Shown: piece after piece, positions 35,319 through 43,823 of the stretch | How the letters are laid out: every line of letters starts with the position of its first letter | How positions within the stretch are numbered: the first letter of the stretch is position 1 | Assembly (NCBI RefSeq): GCF_900129665.1 | Contig: NZ_FQWL01000002.1 | Location: 558,001-622,000 of the forward strand | Length of the DNA: 64,000 nt | Reading direction: 5' to 3' | Origin: Flagellimonas flava | GTDB taxonomy: Bacteria > Bacteroidota > Bacteroidia > Flavobacteriales > Flavobacteriaceae | The notes under the pieces: generated by a model | The model's database searches: none | Seen by the model: only the letters and a program-made list of their open reading frames with translations | What the model was told of the DNA's origin: nothing | Made by a program: the position numbers and the translations under genes

Positions 35319-35990
35319 TTATGTATCTTGCCCCTTCAGTATTAGAAATGCTGCATTGGCAATCAAAGTAATGCTCATCCAATAGGTGCCCAATACTACA
35401 ACACCAGAAAGTGGGAATGGGGATTTAAACTTATTGACAGCAATCATCGTATCCGAAAACATAAACAAGAAAACAGCAATAGCAATAAGCGCATATGTCA
35501 GTATCCTTTTTTTAAGCCACAGTCCAAAGCCTTGCCAAGCCATAAAACAGATGGCCAAAATGTAAACCGCTACGGGTATTTCCAGATTCCCCAAATCAGG
35601 TTTCAACCAAAAGAATATGGACAATCCCAATCCAAGAAAAAGTATGCCGGAGATCCACTGAAATTGAAAGCTCTCCAACACCCCGAATCCGTAAGCCAAG
35701 AGTAAATGGGCAATCAAGAATGAGCCCAAGCCAAATACGAAGAATTTGTCCTGAAGCAATAGCATATCTCCCAACAAACAGAAGATCAAAGCAGCAACCA
35801 TAATATTCTTGAACCTAATCAAGCCTGAATTTTTTCCAAAAAACAAAATGGAAATCACTAAAATGGTAGTCAACGGTTTAAAAATGCTATAAAGCAATTC
35901 CCTGCCCATATAGTCTGTGAAAATAGCAAAGCATGCGGAACAAAAAATCAGCAAATTAATCCCCGATCTAACCTTTACGTTTCCCGTCAC
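35319..35990 (-). CDS. YhhN-family membrane protein (lysoplasmalogenase type)
   Basis: The protein has about 223 residues and eight hydrophobic helices. I choose the GTG at 35990, which overlaps the TGA of the CYTH gene (GTGA); a TTG one codon upstream is also possible. The pattern LFCLLGDMLLLQ near 77-88 and MFSDTMIAVNKF near 178-189 are YhhN/TMEM86 landmarks carrying the conserved Asp residues. TMEM86 proteins cleave the vinyl ether bond of lysoplasmalogens; for bacterial YhhN this is not settled. Confidence 0.82.
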   Translation of the reverse strand: MTGNVKVRSGINLLIFCSACFAIFTDYMGRELLYSIFKPLTTILVISILFFGKNSGLIRFKNIMVAALIFCLLGDMLLLQDKFFVFGLGSFLIAHLLLAYGFGVLESFQFQWISGILFLGLGLSIFFWLKPDLGNLEIPVAVYILAICFMAWQGFGLWLKKRILTYALIAIAVFLFMFSDTMIAVNKFKSPFPLSGVVVLGTYWMSITLIANAAFLILKGQDT

Positions 35991-36460
35991 CAATTTTGAA
36001 ATGGATTTTTACTGAGTTGCGAATTATAATACCGAACATCCCCAGTTACTTCCTGCCCCAACCAGTCAGGTTTTCCGAAAATCTCATCCTCATGTTGCAA
36101 CTCCACTTCAGCAAGAACGAGTCCCTTGTTCTCCCCCAGAAATTCATCCACTTCGAAAAGGTGGTTTTCAAAAGTGACCTCAAACCTAATCTTTTCCAGG
36201 ATACCCTCCTCGCAAAGATCTATAAGGTTTATAGCCTCCTGTACTTCGATTTTGGTTTCCCATTCAAATCGTGCGGTCCCCGACTTATTACTCTTTCCCT
36301 TAACCGTCAAAAATGCTTCATCTCCCCTGATTCTTACCCGAACTGTGCGCTCTGGAGCGGTATTCAAAAACCCTTGGACAATTCGAGTTTGCGAAGAAGC
36401 TTTATTTCTATAGTCATCCGATTTAATCAAGAACTTGCGTTCAATTTCCAAGTGTTCCAT
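35987..36460 (-). CDS. CYTH-domain protein (adenylate cyclase / triphosphatase fold)
   Basis: The protein has 157 residues. The CYTH opening EIERKFLI is at residues 5-12, followed by acidic and basic strand residues (TVRVRIRGDEAFLTVKGK) lining the tunnel and a late LAEVELQHEDE. Bacterial members cleave inorganic triphosphate or cyclise ATP. It overlaps yhhN by four bases (GTGA). Only 27 nt separate its start from divergent dinB, so dinB promoter elements must lie inside this gene. Confidence 0.9.
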   Translation of the reverse strand: MEHLEIERKFLIKSDDYRNKASSQTRIVQGFLNTAPERTVRVRIRGDEAFLTVKGKSNKSGTARFEWETKIEVQEAINLIDLCEEGILEKIRFEVTFENHLFEVDEFLGENKGLVLAEVELQHEDEIFGKPDWLGQEVTGDVRYYNSQLSKNPFQNW

Positions 36461-36487
36461 CCAGCTAAATATACCCTAAATTTGGGT

Positions 36488-37588
36488 ATGGATTTCGATT
36501 TCCCTTTGCGAAAAATAATTCATGTGGACATGGATGCCTTCTACGCTTCCGTGGAACAACATGACAATCCTGAGCTTAAAGGGAAACCTATTGCTGTTGG
36601 AGGGGGTTCCAAGAGAGGTGTAGTATCCGCGGCCAGTTATGAGGCAAGAACTTTTGGGGTGCGGTCCGCCATGCCCGGGTTTAAGGCAAGGCGGTTATGC
36701 CCCGACCTTATTTTCGTGAAACCCCGTTACGACCGTTACATAGAAATCTCCAAACAGGTACGTAAAATCTTCTTTGCATATACAGATCTTGTGGAACCGC
36801 TTTCCTTGGACGAGGCATACTTGGATGTTACCCAAAATAAAAAAGGAAACCCTTCAGCAACACTGATTGCCAAAGATATCCGTCAAAAAATTTTGGAAAA
36901 AACCGGACTGACCGCATCCGCTGGGATCTCCATTAATAAATTTATAGCCAAAGTGGCGAGTGACTACAACAAGCCCAATGGCCAAAAAACGGTAAATCCC
37001 GAAGAGGTAATTTCTTTCTTGGAGGAACTTGACATCCGAAAGTTTTACGGTGTAGGTAAGGTAACGGCCGAGAAAATGTATAAACTGGGCATTTTCACCG
37101 GAAATGATCTCAAAAAAAAATCCTTAGAGTTTTTGGATGGGCAATTTGGGAAAAGCGGGGCATACTACTATCATGTGGTTCGGGGAATCCACAACAGTGA
37201 AGTTAAACCGCACAGGATTCCCAAGTCGGTTGGAGCCGAAAGAACTTTTAGCGAAAATCTGAGCAGTGAAATCTTTATGCTGGAAAGGCTGGAGAACATC
37301 GCGGAAGAGTTGGAAAAACGCTTGACCAAATCAAAAATTGCCGGAAAGACCATTACACTTAAAATAAAGTACAGCGACTTTACGCTACAGACCCGAAGTA
37401 AAACTTTACCCTACTTTGTAGCATCCAAAGACCTAATCCTAGAAACGGCCAAAGAGTTGTTGTATCAGGCCACGCTCCAAAACTCGGTTCGCCTTTTGGG
37501 CATATCCTTGGCCAACCTCAACACAGAAGAAAAAAAAGAAATCCAAAAAAAGGAATCCGTTTCGGTTCAATTAAAATTTGATTTATAG
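36488..37588 (+). CDS. dinB: DNA polymerase IV (Y-family)
   Basis: The start is the ATG at 36488; the open frame extends 164 codons upstream across the CYTH gene but that extension is antisense to CYTH and not polymerase-like. The 366-residue protein has the catalytic carboxylates in IIHVDMDAFYASVEQ near 10-24 and SLDEAYLDVT near 105-114, the steric-gate/nucleotide region SAASYEARTFGV, and C-terminal little-finger sequence. The end QLKFDL is a plausible beta-clamp-binding tail (QxxLF type). It performs translesion synthesis. No LexA-like box was recognised in the short upstream gap. Confidence 0.95.
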   Translation: MDFDFPLRKIIHVDMDAFYASVEQHDNPELKGKPIAVGGGSKRGVVSAASYEARTFGVRSAMPGFKARRLCPDLIFVKPRYDRYIEISKQVRKIFFAYTDLVEPLSLDEAYLDVTQNKKGNPSATLIAKDIRQKILEKTGLTASAGISINKFIAKVASDYNKPNGQKTVNPEEVISFLEELDIRKFYGVGKVTAEKMYKLGIFTGNDLKKKSLEFLDGQFGKSGAYYYHVVRGIHNSEVKPHRIPKSVGAERTFSENLSSEIFMLERLENIAEELEKRLTKSKIAGKTITLKIKYSDFTLQTRSKTLPYFVASKDLILETAKELLYQATLQNSVRLLGISLANLNTEEKKEIQKKESVSVQLKFDL

Positions 37589-37625
37589 TATTGTCGACCG
37601 TATATTTCTTGTTTAATTTGCAACC

Positions 37626-38204
37626 GTGCAACGCCCTGATTTACATCAACATATTATTACCACAGCCGGCAATCTGTTCTATACCAATGGTTACAACTCC
37701 ACGGGAATCAATGAAATTGTTGAGACATGTAATATTGCCAAAGCCACTCTTTACAGTCATTTCAAATCCAAAGAGGACATTTGCATAGCGTATTTAAAAC
37801 ATCGCCATGACCATTTATTGGATACCTTAAAAGGCTATGTTTCAAAAAGAAAGCAGGGTAAAAATCAGCTTTTGGCCATTTTCGATTACCTAAGGGATAT
37901 GTATAGGGATGAAGATTTTTATGGATGCTGGGCACTTAAGACCCTAGGGGAGATCTCATCCAAACAAAAGAAGTTGCTCACAGCTATACAAAAACAAAAG
38001 AAGGAGTTGCTCTTATTTCTAGGCGAAGTTGTTGGGGATAATATCATTAATATTTCCAGGGCCGAAACTGAGAAAATCTCCGGGGGTATCTACCTGCTTT
38101 ATGAAAGTGCCATTACGGAAAGCCATTTGTTCAAAAACGACTGGCCCATTTACATGGCCAAAAACATGGCCGTTTCATTATTCGAAAAATCCGAATTAAA
38201 ATAA
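37626..38204 (+). CDS. TetR/AcrR-family transcriptional regulator
   Basis: The protein has 192 residues starting at GTG; the helix-turn-helix NLFYTNGYNSTGINEIVE to AKATLYSHFKSKEDI spans about 16-53 as usual for TetR. The ligand-binding half has the FYGCWALKTLGEIS feature resembling TetR_C regulators beside small redox proteins. It lies 37 nt after dinB and faces the cupredoxin-like gene convergently. A hairpin at 38208-38228 lies just past its stop. Confidence 0.9.
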   Translation: MQRPDLHQHIITTAGNLFYTNGYNSTGINEIVETCNIAKATLYSHFKSKEDICIAYLKHRHDHLLDTLKGYVSKRKQGKNQLLAIFDYLRDMYRDEDFYGCWALKTLGEISSKQKKLLTAIQKQKKELLLFLGEVVGDNIINISRAETEKISGGIYLLYESAITESHLFKNDWPIYMAKNMAVSLFEKSELK

Positions 38205-38228
38205 AAAAGCCCTCCTGTTCGGAGGGCT
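38203..38228 (-). terminator. Terminator between tetR-like and cupredoxin-like genes
   Basis: AGCCCTCC pairs with GGAGGGCT across a 5-nt loop. On the minus strand it is followed by six T, so it mainly ends the cupredoxin-like transcript; on the plus strand the T tract is poor. Confidence 0.8.
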
Positions 38229-38252
38229 CAATTTTAAACACTGGCAATCTGC

Positions 38253-38645
38253 TTACTTAACAATAAGCACATTATCTGTTGATGTGGGGTTCAGTGGACA
38301 GAAGTACACATACTCGCCCTTGGTCAATTTTGTAGGCTTAGAAGTTTGTGACGCACCTGTTTTAACAGGTGATGTAACATAGGCAGTCTGAATATGGTTT
38401 TCAGGCTTACTAACATCCTTACCCTTCTTTACCAGTACAAAGCCAACATCATGTCCGACGCCGTTATTGGCAATATCAAAAACATAGGTTCCTTCTGAAA
38501 CTGTGATTTGCTTTTGGGTAAATTCCCCAGAGGTCTGCTCTAAGGAAAGTGTTCTTACCGGAGCATCCTTCATCATTTTGTCTTGCGCTTGAACAGAAAA
38601 TACGGTCACAAACGCCATGACCAAAATTGCAATTGTCTTTTTCAT
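38253..38645 (-). CDS. Exported cupredoxin-like protein with incomplete copper site
   Basis: The protein has 130 residues, signal peptide 1-20 (ending VQAQ). The fold resembles plastocyanin/azurin: VSEGTYVFDIANNGVGHDVGF supplies a likely His, and EYVYFCPLNPTSTDN supplies a Cys. The usual second His and Met after the Cys (C-x(2-4)-H-x(4)-M) are absent; NPTSTDN replaces them. It may bind copper with other ligands or not at all. It follows the AhpD-like gene by 24 nt and is probably co-transcribed. Confidence 0.75.
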   Translation of the reverse strand: MKKTIAILVMAFVTVFSVQAQDKMMKDAPVRTLSLEQTSGEFTQKQITVSEGTYVFDIANNGVGHDVGFVLVKKGKDVSKPENHIQTAYVTSPVKTGASQTSKPTKLTKGEYVYFCPLNPTSTDNVLIVK

Positions 38646-38669
38646 GAATATGAATTTTATGGTTTTAAT

Positions 38670-39218
38670 TTAAATTGTTTCTACTTCCAAAGGTTGCACC
38701 ACCGGAAAGTCTACAGGAATCTCCGTGGTGTTGTTGATGTAATTGGAAATTGTCTTGTCCCCAACCAAAACAATGGTGTCGATAAGATTCTCCTTGGTCC
38801 ATCCGGCTGCGAAGAAATTATCCAATACTGATTGACTAGTGGCACCACGATTCTCGGTAATATTCTTGGCCAATTTGGCAAGTGCATCCAGCTTATTGTC
38901 AAATGAAGCCCCTCCTGCTCTTAGCTCTAAAATTTGCTCATCTGTAAATCCGTTCATTTTTCCAATGGCAGTGTGTGCGGACAAACAGTAGGTACAACCG
39001 TTCACTTCGCTTACAGCTAAGTTTACTACTTCCTTTTCTTTAGCTTTCAAAGAAGTCTTCGCATTGGAAAAATTTAGGTAGTTACCCAATGCATTTTCTG
39101 AATAGGCGTAGGTAGCATAAAGATTGGGAACAAAACCCAACATTTTTTCAAGGTTGTCAAAAATGGCTTGATTGCCGCTACTTACTTCTTCTCTTTTAGG
39201 TACATTAAATGTGCTCAT
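38670..39218 (-). CDS. AhpD-like carboxymuconolactone decarboxylase-family protein
   Basis: The protein has 182 residues. The peroxidase motif EVNGCTYCLSAH (Glu, Cys-x-x-Cys, His) near 93-104 is intact, so it is of the alkylhydroperoxidase (AhpD/YciW-like) group and could act as a disulfide-based antioxidant enzyme. It is the middle gene of a minus-strand trio: 52-residue Cys/His peptide, this protein, and the cupredoxin-like protein. An AraC regulator lies upstream on the same strand. Confidence 0.9.
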   Translation of the reverse strand: MSTFNVPKREEVSSGNQAIFDNLEKMLGFVPNLYATYAYSENALGNYLNFSNAKTSLKAKEKEVVNLAVSEVNGCTYCLSAHTAIGKMNGFTDEQILELRAGGASFDNKLDALAKLAKNITENRGATSQSVLDNFFAAGWTKENLIDTIVLVGDKTISNYINNTTEIPVDFPVVQPLEVETI

Positions 39219-39249
39219 AGTTTATAAATTTTATGTGTTGTTATATGGA

Positions 39250-39408
39250 TTAAAAATTCTTTACAAATGGTTTTTCTGCATCACAATAGAAATCATGATG
39301 GTATTTCTGATCACAATGTGAAGCTGAAACAAGTGTCTTTACATTCGCTTTTTTTGTAGTTCTGAAAATCTCAATGAGATTAAAAACTGATTTTTCTATT
39401 GAATTCAT
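39250..39408 (-). CDS. Small Cys/His-containing protein of 52 residues
   Basis: This frame starts at the ATG complementary to 39406-39408 and ends at 39250. It is preceded by a purine-rich stretch (GAAAGGTAAAG) next to the ATG, a good ribosome-binding region for this phylum. The peptide has a helical first half (SVFNLIEIFR) and a C-terminal half with HCDQKYHHDFYCD, giving two Cys and three His, a pattern that could hold a metal. It is 31 nt upstream of the AhpD-like gene and may be its co-transcribed partner. I know no family for it; coding status is likely but not certain. Confidence 0.5.
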   Translation of the reverse strand: MNSIEKSVFNLIEIFRTTKKANVKTLVSASHCDQKYHHDFYCDAEKPFVKNF

Positions 39409-39499
39409 CTTTACCTTTCTTTTAATTACAGAGCAAAGATGTGACGAAAAAGAGGGGAGATGTTAGGAGTGATTTCCCGACCGCTTGCCAAAATTTCCC

Positions 39500-40348
39500 T
39501 TAGACTTCCGTAACCAGGTTTTCCCGGTATTCTGAAGGGGTCATTTGGGTCATTTTTTTGAAGAATCGGCTAAAATGGGCCGGGTCGTTGAAACCAAGGT
39601 CGTATGCAATTTCCTGATTTTGTCTATCTGTAAAATGAATCAACCTCTTGGCTTCAAGGGTAAGTCGTTCCAAGATAATTTGTTGAGGGGACTTCTGATT
39701 GTAAATTGAAAAGAGATTGGATAAGGTCTTAGGCGATTTAAAAAGCATGTCCGCATAGTCGCTTACCTTTCTCTTGGTCTTATAGTGCATATCCACCAGA
39801 TAATTGAACCTTCTTATGGTATCTATTTGATCATTTTCCAAGGATTTAACGATCAATTGCTCCTTGGCCAAACGGGTGCTCATGATGATCAATCGTTTTA
39901 GGAGCATCTGGAGCATATCGCCCTGGATATTGTCGGGAGTAGAAAATTCTTCCACAAAAATATCGTACCACAAACTAAACTTTCTCTGTTGATCTTCTGG
40001 AATGGTGATCAGTGGAAGGTCTTGGGTGCCAAAAAATAAAATCCCATTACAAGACACTTCACTGTCGTGATCGGAAATACAATAAAATTCCCTATTAAAT
40101 AAAATGCCGGCTAGTGGCAAATGGGTTTTGGCAAATGAAACGTGCTGCAGATACGTTACGGTAACCATCTGATTGGGTAAGAGCTCCAATTCCATTTCAT
40201 CCACATCGAGCTTTAAAGATTCCTCGTTTCTATTCCAAAGAAATTTAATGGTATTGGCAGTTGTGGAAAAGTGCCCATTGTCATTTTTGATGTTGTCCGT
40301 GAGTCCTAAAACGGCCCCTAATTGCGAATCTTTATATTCGTGTTTCAT
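39500..40348 (-). CDS. AraC-family transcriptional regulator
   Basis: The protein has 282 residues. Two helix-turn-helix units occupy about 185-280: SDYADMLFKSPKTLSNLF and the signature NQEIAYDLGFNDPAHFSRFFKK. The N-terminal 170 residues form a cupin-like sensor domain (YLQHVSFAKTHLPLAGILF). It is upstream of the AhpD/cupredoxin trio with a 91-nt gap to the small peptide and may control that trio; this is positional inference. It is divergent from the PAS protein. Confidence 0.92.
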   Translation of the reverse strand: MKHEYKDSQLGAVLGLTDNIKNDNGHFSTTANTIKFLWNRNEESLKLDVDEMELELLPNQMVTVTYLQHVSFAKTHLPLAGILFNREFYCISDHDSEVSCNGILFFGTQDLPLITIPEDQQRKFSLWYDIFVEEFSTPDNIQGDMLQMLLKRLIIMSTRLAKEQLIVKSLENDQIDTIRRFNYLVDMHYKTKRKVSDYADMLFKSPKTLSNLFSIYNQKSPQQIILERLTLEAKRLIHFTDRQNQEIAYDLGFNDPAHFSRFFKKMTQMTPSEYRENLVTEV

Positions 40349-40521
40349 TGTTTTTCAGCACTTTAAAAGTAATGATTTATGGTACATTTTGCACAATTAG
40401 TCCACCTGGCTTGTTGATACTTACATACCGTAATGGGGTCATTTTTGAATGATTACTTAAACAAGACTGTTAATGTTAGCTCTAAATTTTAGCACATTTG
40501 TTCTTTTTTATAGTATTGGGT

Positions 40522-41043
40522 ATGGAAAAGATGCGATTTTATGACGAAGCGGCCCATAATTTCTATGCCAAAATGGAACTTCAAGGTTATCCATTAAGTG
40601 CCCTGGATTTTTATGCCCAACATTTTACCAAGCTTTGCAAAGATCTTCAGGATGTTCATGGATTAAGCTCACTTGCAGAGGAGGGAAAGTGGCATAAGTC
40701 GGCCAAATTTCGTGATGAAATTGTCGACAAGGAACAGGTCATTGTAGTTACGGACACTAACCTGAACATTGTCTTTGCCACCCAGAATATGACAGAAATG
40801 AATGGGTATCAACCCAACGAGGTTCTGGGGAAAAAACCTAAAATGTTTCAAGGTGAAGGAACCTGCAAGGAAACAACCAAGAAAGTATCACTAGCCATAA
40901 AAAACTATAAACCCTTTGAGGTCATTCTGACCAACTATAGAAAAAACGGGACTCCCTACCAATGTTGGATTAAGGGTTCTCCCGTTTTTGATACGGCAGG
41001 AAAGGTGGTTAACTTTATTGCTTTCGAAAAAGAAGTGGCCTAA
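40522..41043 (+). CDS. Short PAS (LOV-like) domain protein
   Basis: The ATG at 40522 is chosen (MEKMRFYDEA); a TTG 24 nt upstream is unlikely. The 173-residue protein has a helical N-terminal third and one PAS domain at about 65-173: VTDTNLNIVFATQNM, GYQPNEVLGKKPKMFQG, and NGTPYQCWIKGSPVFD. Its core matches the LOV subgroup motif GRNCRFLQG, but the photoactive Cys is replaced by Pro in KKPKMFQG. No effector domain follows, so it probably works through protein contacts or bound ligand. It is convergent with pyruvate kinase. Confidence 0.85.
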   Translation: MEKMRFYDEAAHNFYAKMELQGYPLSALDFYAQHFTKLCKDLQDVHGLSSLAEEGKWHKSAKFRDEIVDKEQVIVVTDTNLNIVFATQNMTEMNGYQPNEVLGKKPKMFQGEGTCKETTKKVSLAIKNYKPFEVILTNYRKNGTPYQCWIKGSPVFDTAGKVVNFIAFEKEVA

Positions 41044-41052
41044 ATCTTTGAC

Positions 41053-42495
41053 CTAAAAACTACAGGTTTCTATTTCTGTTACCCTTAGTGTATTTACCAT
41101 TCCCTTGTCTTTAATAGGCATCGCCGCCAAGCTGATGAGCATATCCCCCACATCCAAAAATCCTTTTTTACAGGCAATTTGGTTCACGTCGTCTATGGTC
41201 TCATCGGTGGAAACATATCTATCGTAAAAGAAGGCCTTTACGCCCCATAAAAGGTTTAGCTGTGTCAATATCCTCTTGTTTGAGGTAAACACCAAAATAT
41301 GGGCGCTTGGCCGCCAAGCTGAAATCTGAAAAGCTGTATAACCACTATTGGTCAAGGTAGAAATAGCTTTTGCCTCAATTTCGTTGGCCATTATAGCAGC
41401 GTGATAACACACCGATTTGGTAATATATCTTTTGGTACGGATATGCGGAGGTGTTTGAGGAACATTGATGAGATTGGAACCTTCAACACTTAGCAGGATA
41501 CTGGACATTTTCTGGATTACTTCAACTGGATAATTTCCAACCGAGGTTTCTCCGGAGAGCATTACGGCATCCGCGCCATCCATGACAGAATTGGCCACGT
41601 CGTTCACTTCGGCCCTTGTAGGCGTGAGGCTGGTAATCATGGTTTCCATCATCTGCGTAGCAATGATCACAGGAATCCTTGCTTTTTTGGCACGAAGCAC
41701 CAACTTCTTTTGAATCAATGGTACCTCATGAGCTGGAACTTCAACCCCCAAATCCCCGCGAGCTACCATCAGACCATCACAGTAGGCCACAATTTTGTCA
41801 ATGTTTTCGACAGCTTCCGGTTTTTCAATTTTGGCTACAATAGGAATTTTATGCTCAGAATGTTGGTTGATCAGATTTTGAAGATCCATGAGATCCTGAC
41901 TGTGCCTCACGAAGGAAAGTGCCATCCAATCTACTTCTTGTCCAATGGCAAAAATGGCATCTTTTATGTCTTTTTCTGTTAATGCCGGAAGCGAAATGTC
42001 CGTATTGGGAAGGTTTACCCCTTTTTTGGATTTTAAGGGTCCACCTTGCACCACAACCGCTTTAACCTCATCCTTGCCGTTTGTGGATTTAACTTCAAAT
42101 ATTAGTTTGCCATCATCCAAAAGTATTCGTTCTCCAGGTTTTACATCCTGAGGGAAACTGGCATAGTTCATATAAACCCTAGAGGCACTTCCCTCAAAAG
42201 GTTCTCCGGTAGCAAAAGTGATTTCATCACCGGGAGCAACAACGGCTTCCCCTCCCATTACGCCAACACGTAATTTTGGACCTTGTAAATCAGCCAAAAT
42301 AGCGGTATTGGTCTCAAGTTCCTCATTAAGTTCCCTGATGAGCCTGATCCGTTCGGCAACATCATCATGGGAGGCGTGGGAAAAGTTGATTCGAAATACA
42401 TCAACTCCGGCCCCCATCATTTTTTTAAGAACTTCCTTTTTGCTCGTTGCAGGGCCAAGGGTTGCTACAATTTTTGTTTTTTTTCCGGTTGGCAT
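41053..42495 (-). CDS. pyk: Pyruvate kinase
   Basis: The protein has 480 residues. Landmarks are the N-terminal TKIVATLGPATS, substrate loop RINFSHASHDD, the catalytic Lys region IPIVAKIEKPEAVENID near 220-236, and MVARGDLGVEVPAHEV. The C-terminal domain is complete. It makes pyruvate and ATP from phosphoenolpyruvate. It follows the IPExxxVDY gene by 2 nt, an arrangement conserved in Bacteroidetes. Confidence 0.97.
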   Translation of the reverse strand: MPTGKKTKIVATLGPATSKKEVLKKMMGAGVDVFRINFSHASHDDVAERIRLIRELNEELETNTAILADLQGPKLRVGVMGGEAVVAPGDEITFATGEPFEGSASRVYMNYASFPQDVKPGERILLDDGKLIFEVKSTNGKDEVKAVVVQGGPLKSKKGVNLPNTDISLPALTEKDIKDAIFAIGQEVDWMALSFVRHSQDLMDLQNLINQHSEHKIPIVAKIEKPEAVENIDKIVAYCDGLMVARGDLGVEVPAHEVPLIQKKLVLRAKKARIPVIIATQMMETMITSLTPTRAEVNDVANSVMDGADAVMLSGETSVGNYPVEVIQKMSSILLSVEGSNLINVPQTPPHIRTKRYITKSVCYHAAIMANEIEAKAISTLTNSGYTAFQISAWRPSAHILVFTSNKRILTQLNLLWGVKAFFYDRYVSTDETIDDVNQIACKKGFLDVGDMLISLAAMPIKDKGMVNTLRVTEIETCSF

Positions 42496-42497
42496 GG

Positions 42498-42962
42498 TTA
42501 AAAGATTAAATTTCTTTTTGATTTCAAAGTTTGTGTTTCCAACGAATAAGCGGTAACCACTTTAGGTATTTGGTTAATGAACTTTATTTTTCCGTTAAGT
42601 ATTGGTGTTTCGCCCCCATCCACTTTCAGTATGTAATCCACTTCTTTGTGCTCCTTTACCAAATAATCTGTTCTGGAAGAGGTGCGGTTTTGGAAAAGCC
42701 CATCAGAAGGTATTTCCGTTTTTACAGTACACTTGTTGGAAATAAGTGTCCAATACGTATCGCTTAATTCGTCCTCCCATTCGAATACGGAAAAAGAAAG
42801 ATCCTGATCAAATTTTAGGTCTTTGTCCCTTCTTTTTAGCCGCAGTCCGCAAATGGAATTTATGGCATAACCCATGGCATAATCTTCCAGCCCGCTATGG
42901 ATAGCAATGAGCTGAAAATTGTCATCATAAAAGTCCGCAGATATTTTATGTGTGGTCAACAT
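42498..42962 (-). CDS. IPExxxVDY-family protein
   Basis: The protein has 154 residues. The family's C-terminal signature is present in a weakened form: LVKEHKEVDYILKVDG instead of the usual IPExxxVDY. The N-terminal part has FQLIAIHSGLEDYAMGYAIN. This family is found in Bacteroidetes and is regularly encoded beside pyruvate kinase, as here (2 nt). No biochemical function is known to me; a link to pyruvate kinase control is only a guess from context. Confidence 0.85.
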   Translation of the reverse strand: MLTTHKISADFYDDNFQLIAIHSGLEDYAMGYAINSICGLRLKRRDKDLKFDQDLSFSVFEWEDELSDTYWTLISNKCTVKTEIPSDGLFQNRTSSRTDYLVKEHKEVDYILKVDGGETPILNGKIKFINQIPKVVTAYSLETQTLKSKRNLIF

Positions 42963-43073
42963 GGGTACAACGCGAACTGTAAATATACTTCTAATACCTT
43001 AGCCAGCCTAGTTGAAAAGAGACAATAGCATCCCAAATACAACGAAAACGTTTGAGTTTACCTTTTTTTAAAG

Positions 43074-43811
43074 TTACTGATTGTCGATTCTACTCTGTAG
43101 GGCAAAATATGCCCTTCTGGATGCCTTTTCCTCTGCCTTTTTTTTGGAGGTCGCCCTGGCTTTTGCCAAGATTCTGTCACTGATGGTAAGTTTTACGGCG
43201 AAGTGCTTTAGTTCGTCATTTCCGGTGTCTTCATAGACATCATAGTGGAAGGTCTTTTTTTGCTTTTGGCACCATTCAATGACCAAGCTTTTGTAGCTGA
43301 TAACTTTCCCTTCCAGTTGTTCAATATCTACGTAAGGGCGTATGACCCGTTCGTTGATGAATTTTTCACAATAGGGATAGCCACGATCCAAGTAAATGGC
43401 GCCAACCAAAGCTTCAAAGACATTACCATGAATGTTATCCCCAAAATGGGTTTTGGGAATTCGACTTTCCACAAATCGTAAAAGCTCCAGATCTTTGCCA
43501 AGTTCATTCAAGTGCTTTCTGCTAACAATCTTAGAACGCATCTTGGTGAGGTATCCCTCATCACCTTCGGGAACCTCGTTGTACAAGTGTTTGGAAATTA
43601 TAGTGCCGAGCATGGCATCCCCCAAAAATTCCAAACGTTCGTAGTTCATGGGGTTGCCCTCTTCATCCCTTTTGTTCACGGAACGATGTAAAAAGGCCTT
43701 CTTATATATATCTATGTCCTTGGGCTTAAACCCAAGTATTGTCTTGATGCCCAAAAAAAAATCCCCATCCGTTTTCGGATGGGAATTGAATATTTTGGTA
43801 GTAAGTCTCAT
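43074..43811 (-). CDS. rnc: Ribonuclease III
   Basis: The protein has 245 residues. The RNase III signature ERLEFLGDAMLGTIISKHLY lies near 59-78 with the metal-binding Glu and Asp, and a second acidic cluster occurs in VFEALVGAIYLDRG near 131-144. The C-terminal 70 residues form a double-stranded RNA-binding domain (ending ATSKKKAEEKASRRAYFAL). It cleaves rRNA precursors and other duplexes. It lies 12 nt after fabF in a minus-strand run of acpP, fabF and rnc, the common bacterial order. Confidence 0.96.
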   Translation of the reverse strand: MRLTTKIFNSHPKTDGDFFLGIKTILGFKPKDIDIYKKAFLHRSVNKRDEEGNPMNYERLEFLGDAMLGTIISKHLYNEVPEGDEGYLTKMRSKIVSRKHLNELGKDLELLRFVESRIPKTHFGDNIHGNVFEALVGAIYLDRGYPYCEKFINERVIRPYVDIEQLEGKVISYKSLVIEWCQKQKKTFHYDVYEDTGNDELKHFAVKLTISDRILAKARATSKKKAEEKASRRAYFALQSRIDNQ

Positions 43812-43823
43812 TGTACTACAAAG

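Noticed and set aside
35996-36487. 164-codon upstream extension of the dinB frame
   Set aside because: It is antisense to the well-supported CYTH gene and its translation has no polymerase features; the Y-family N-terminus begins at 36488.
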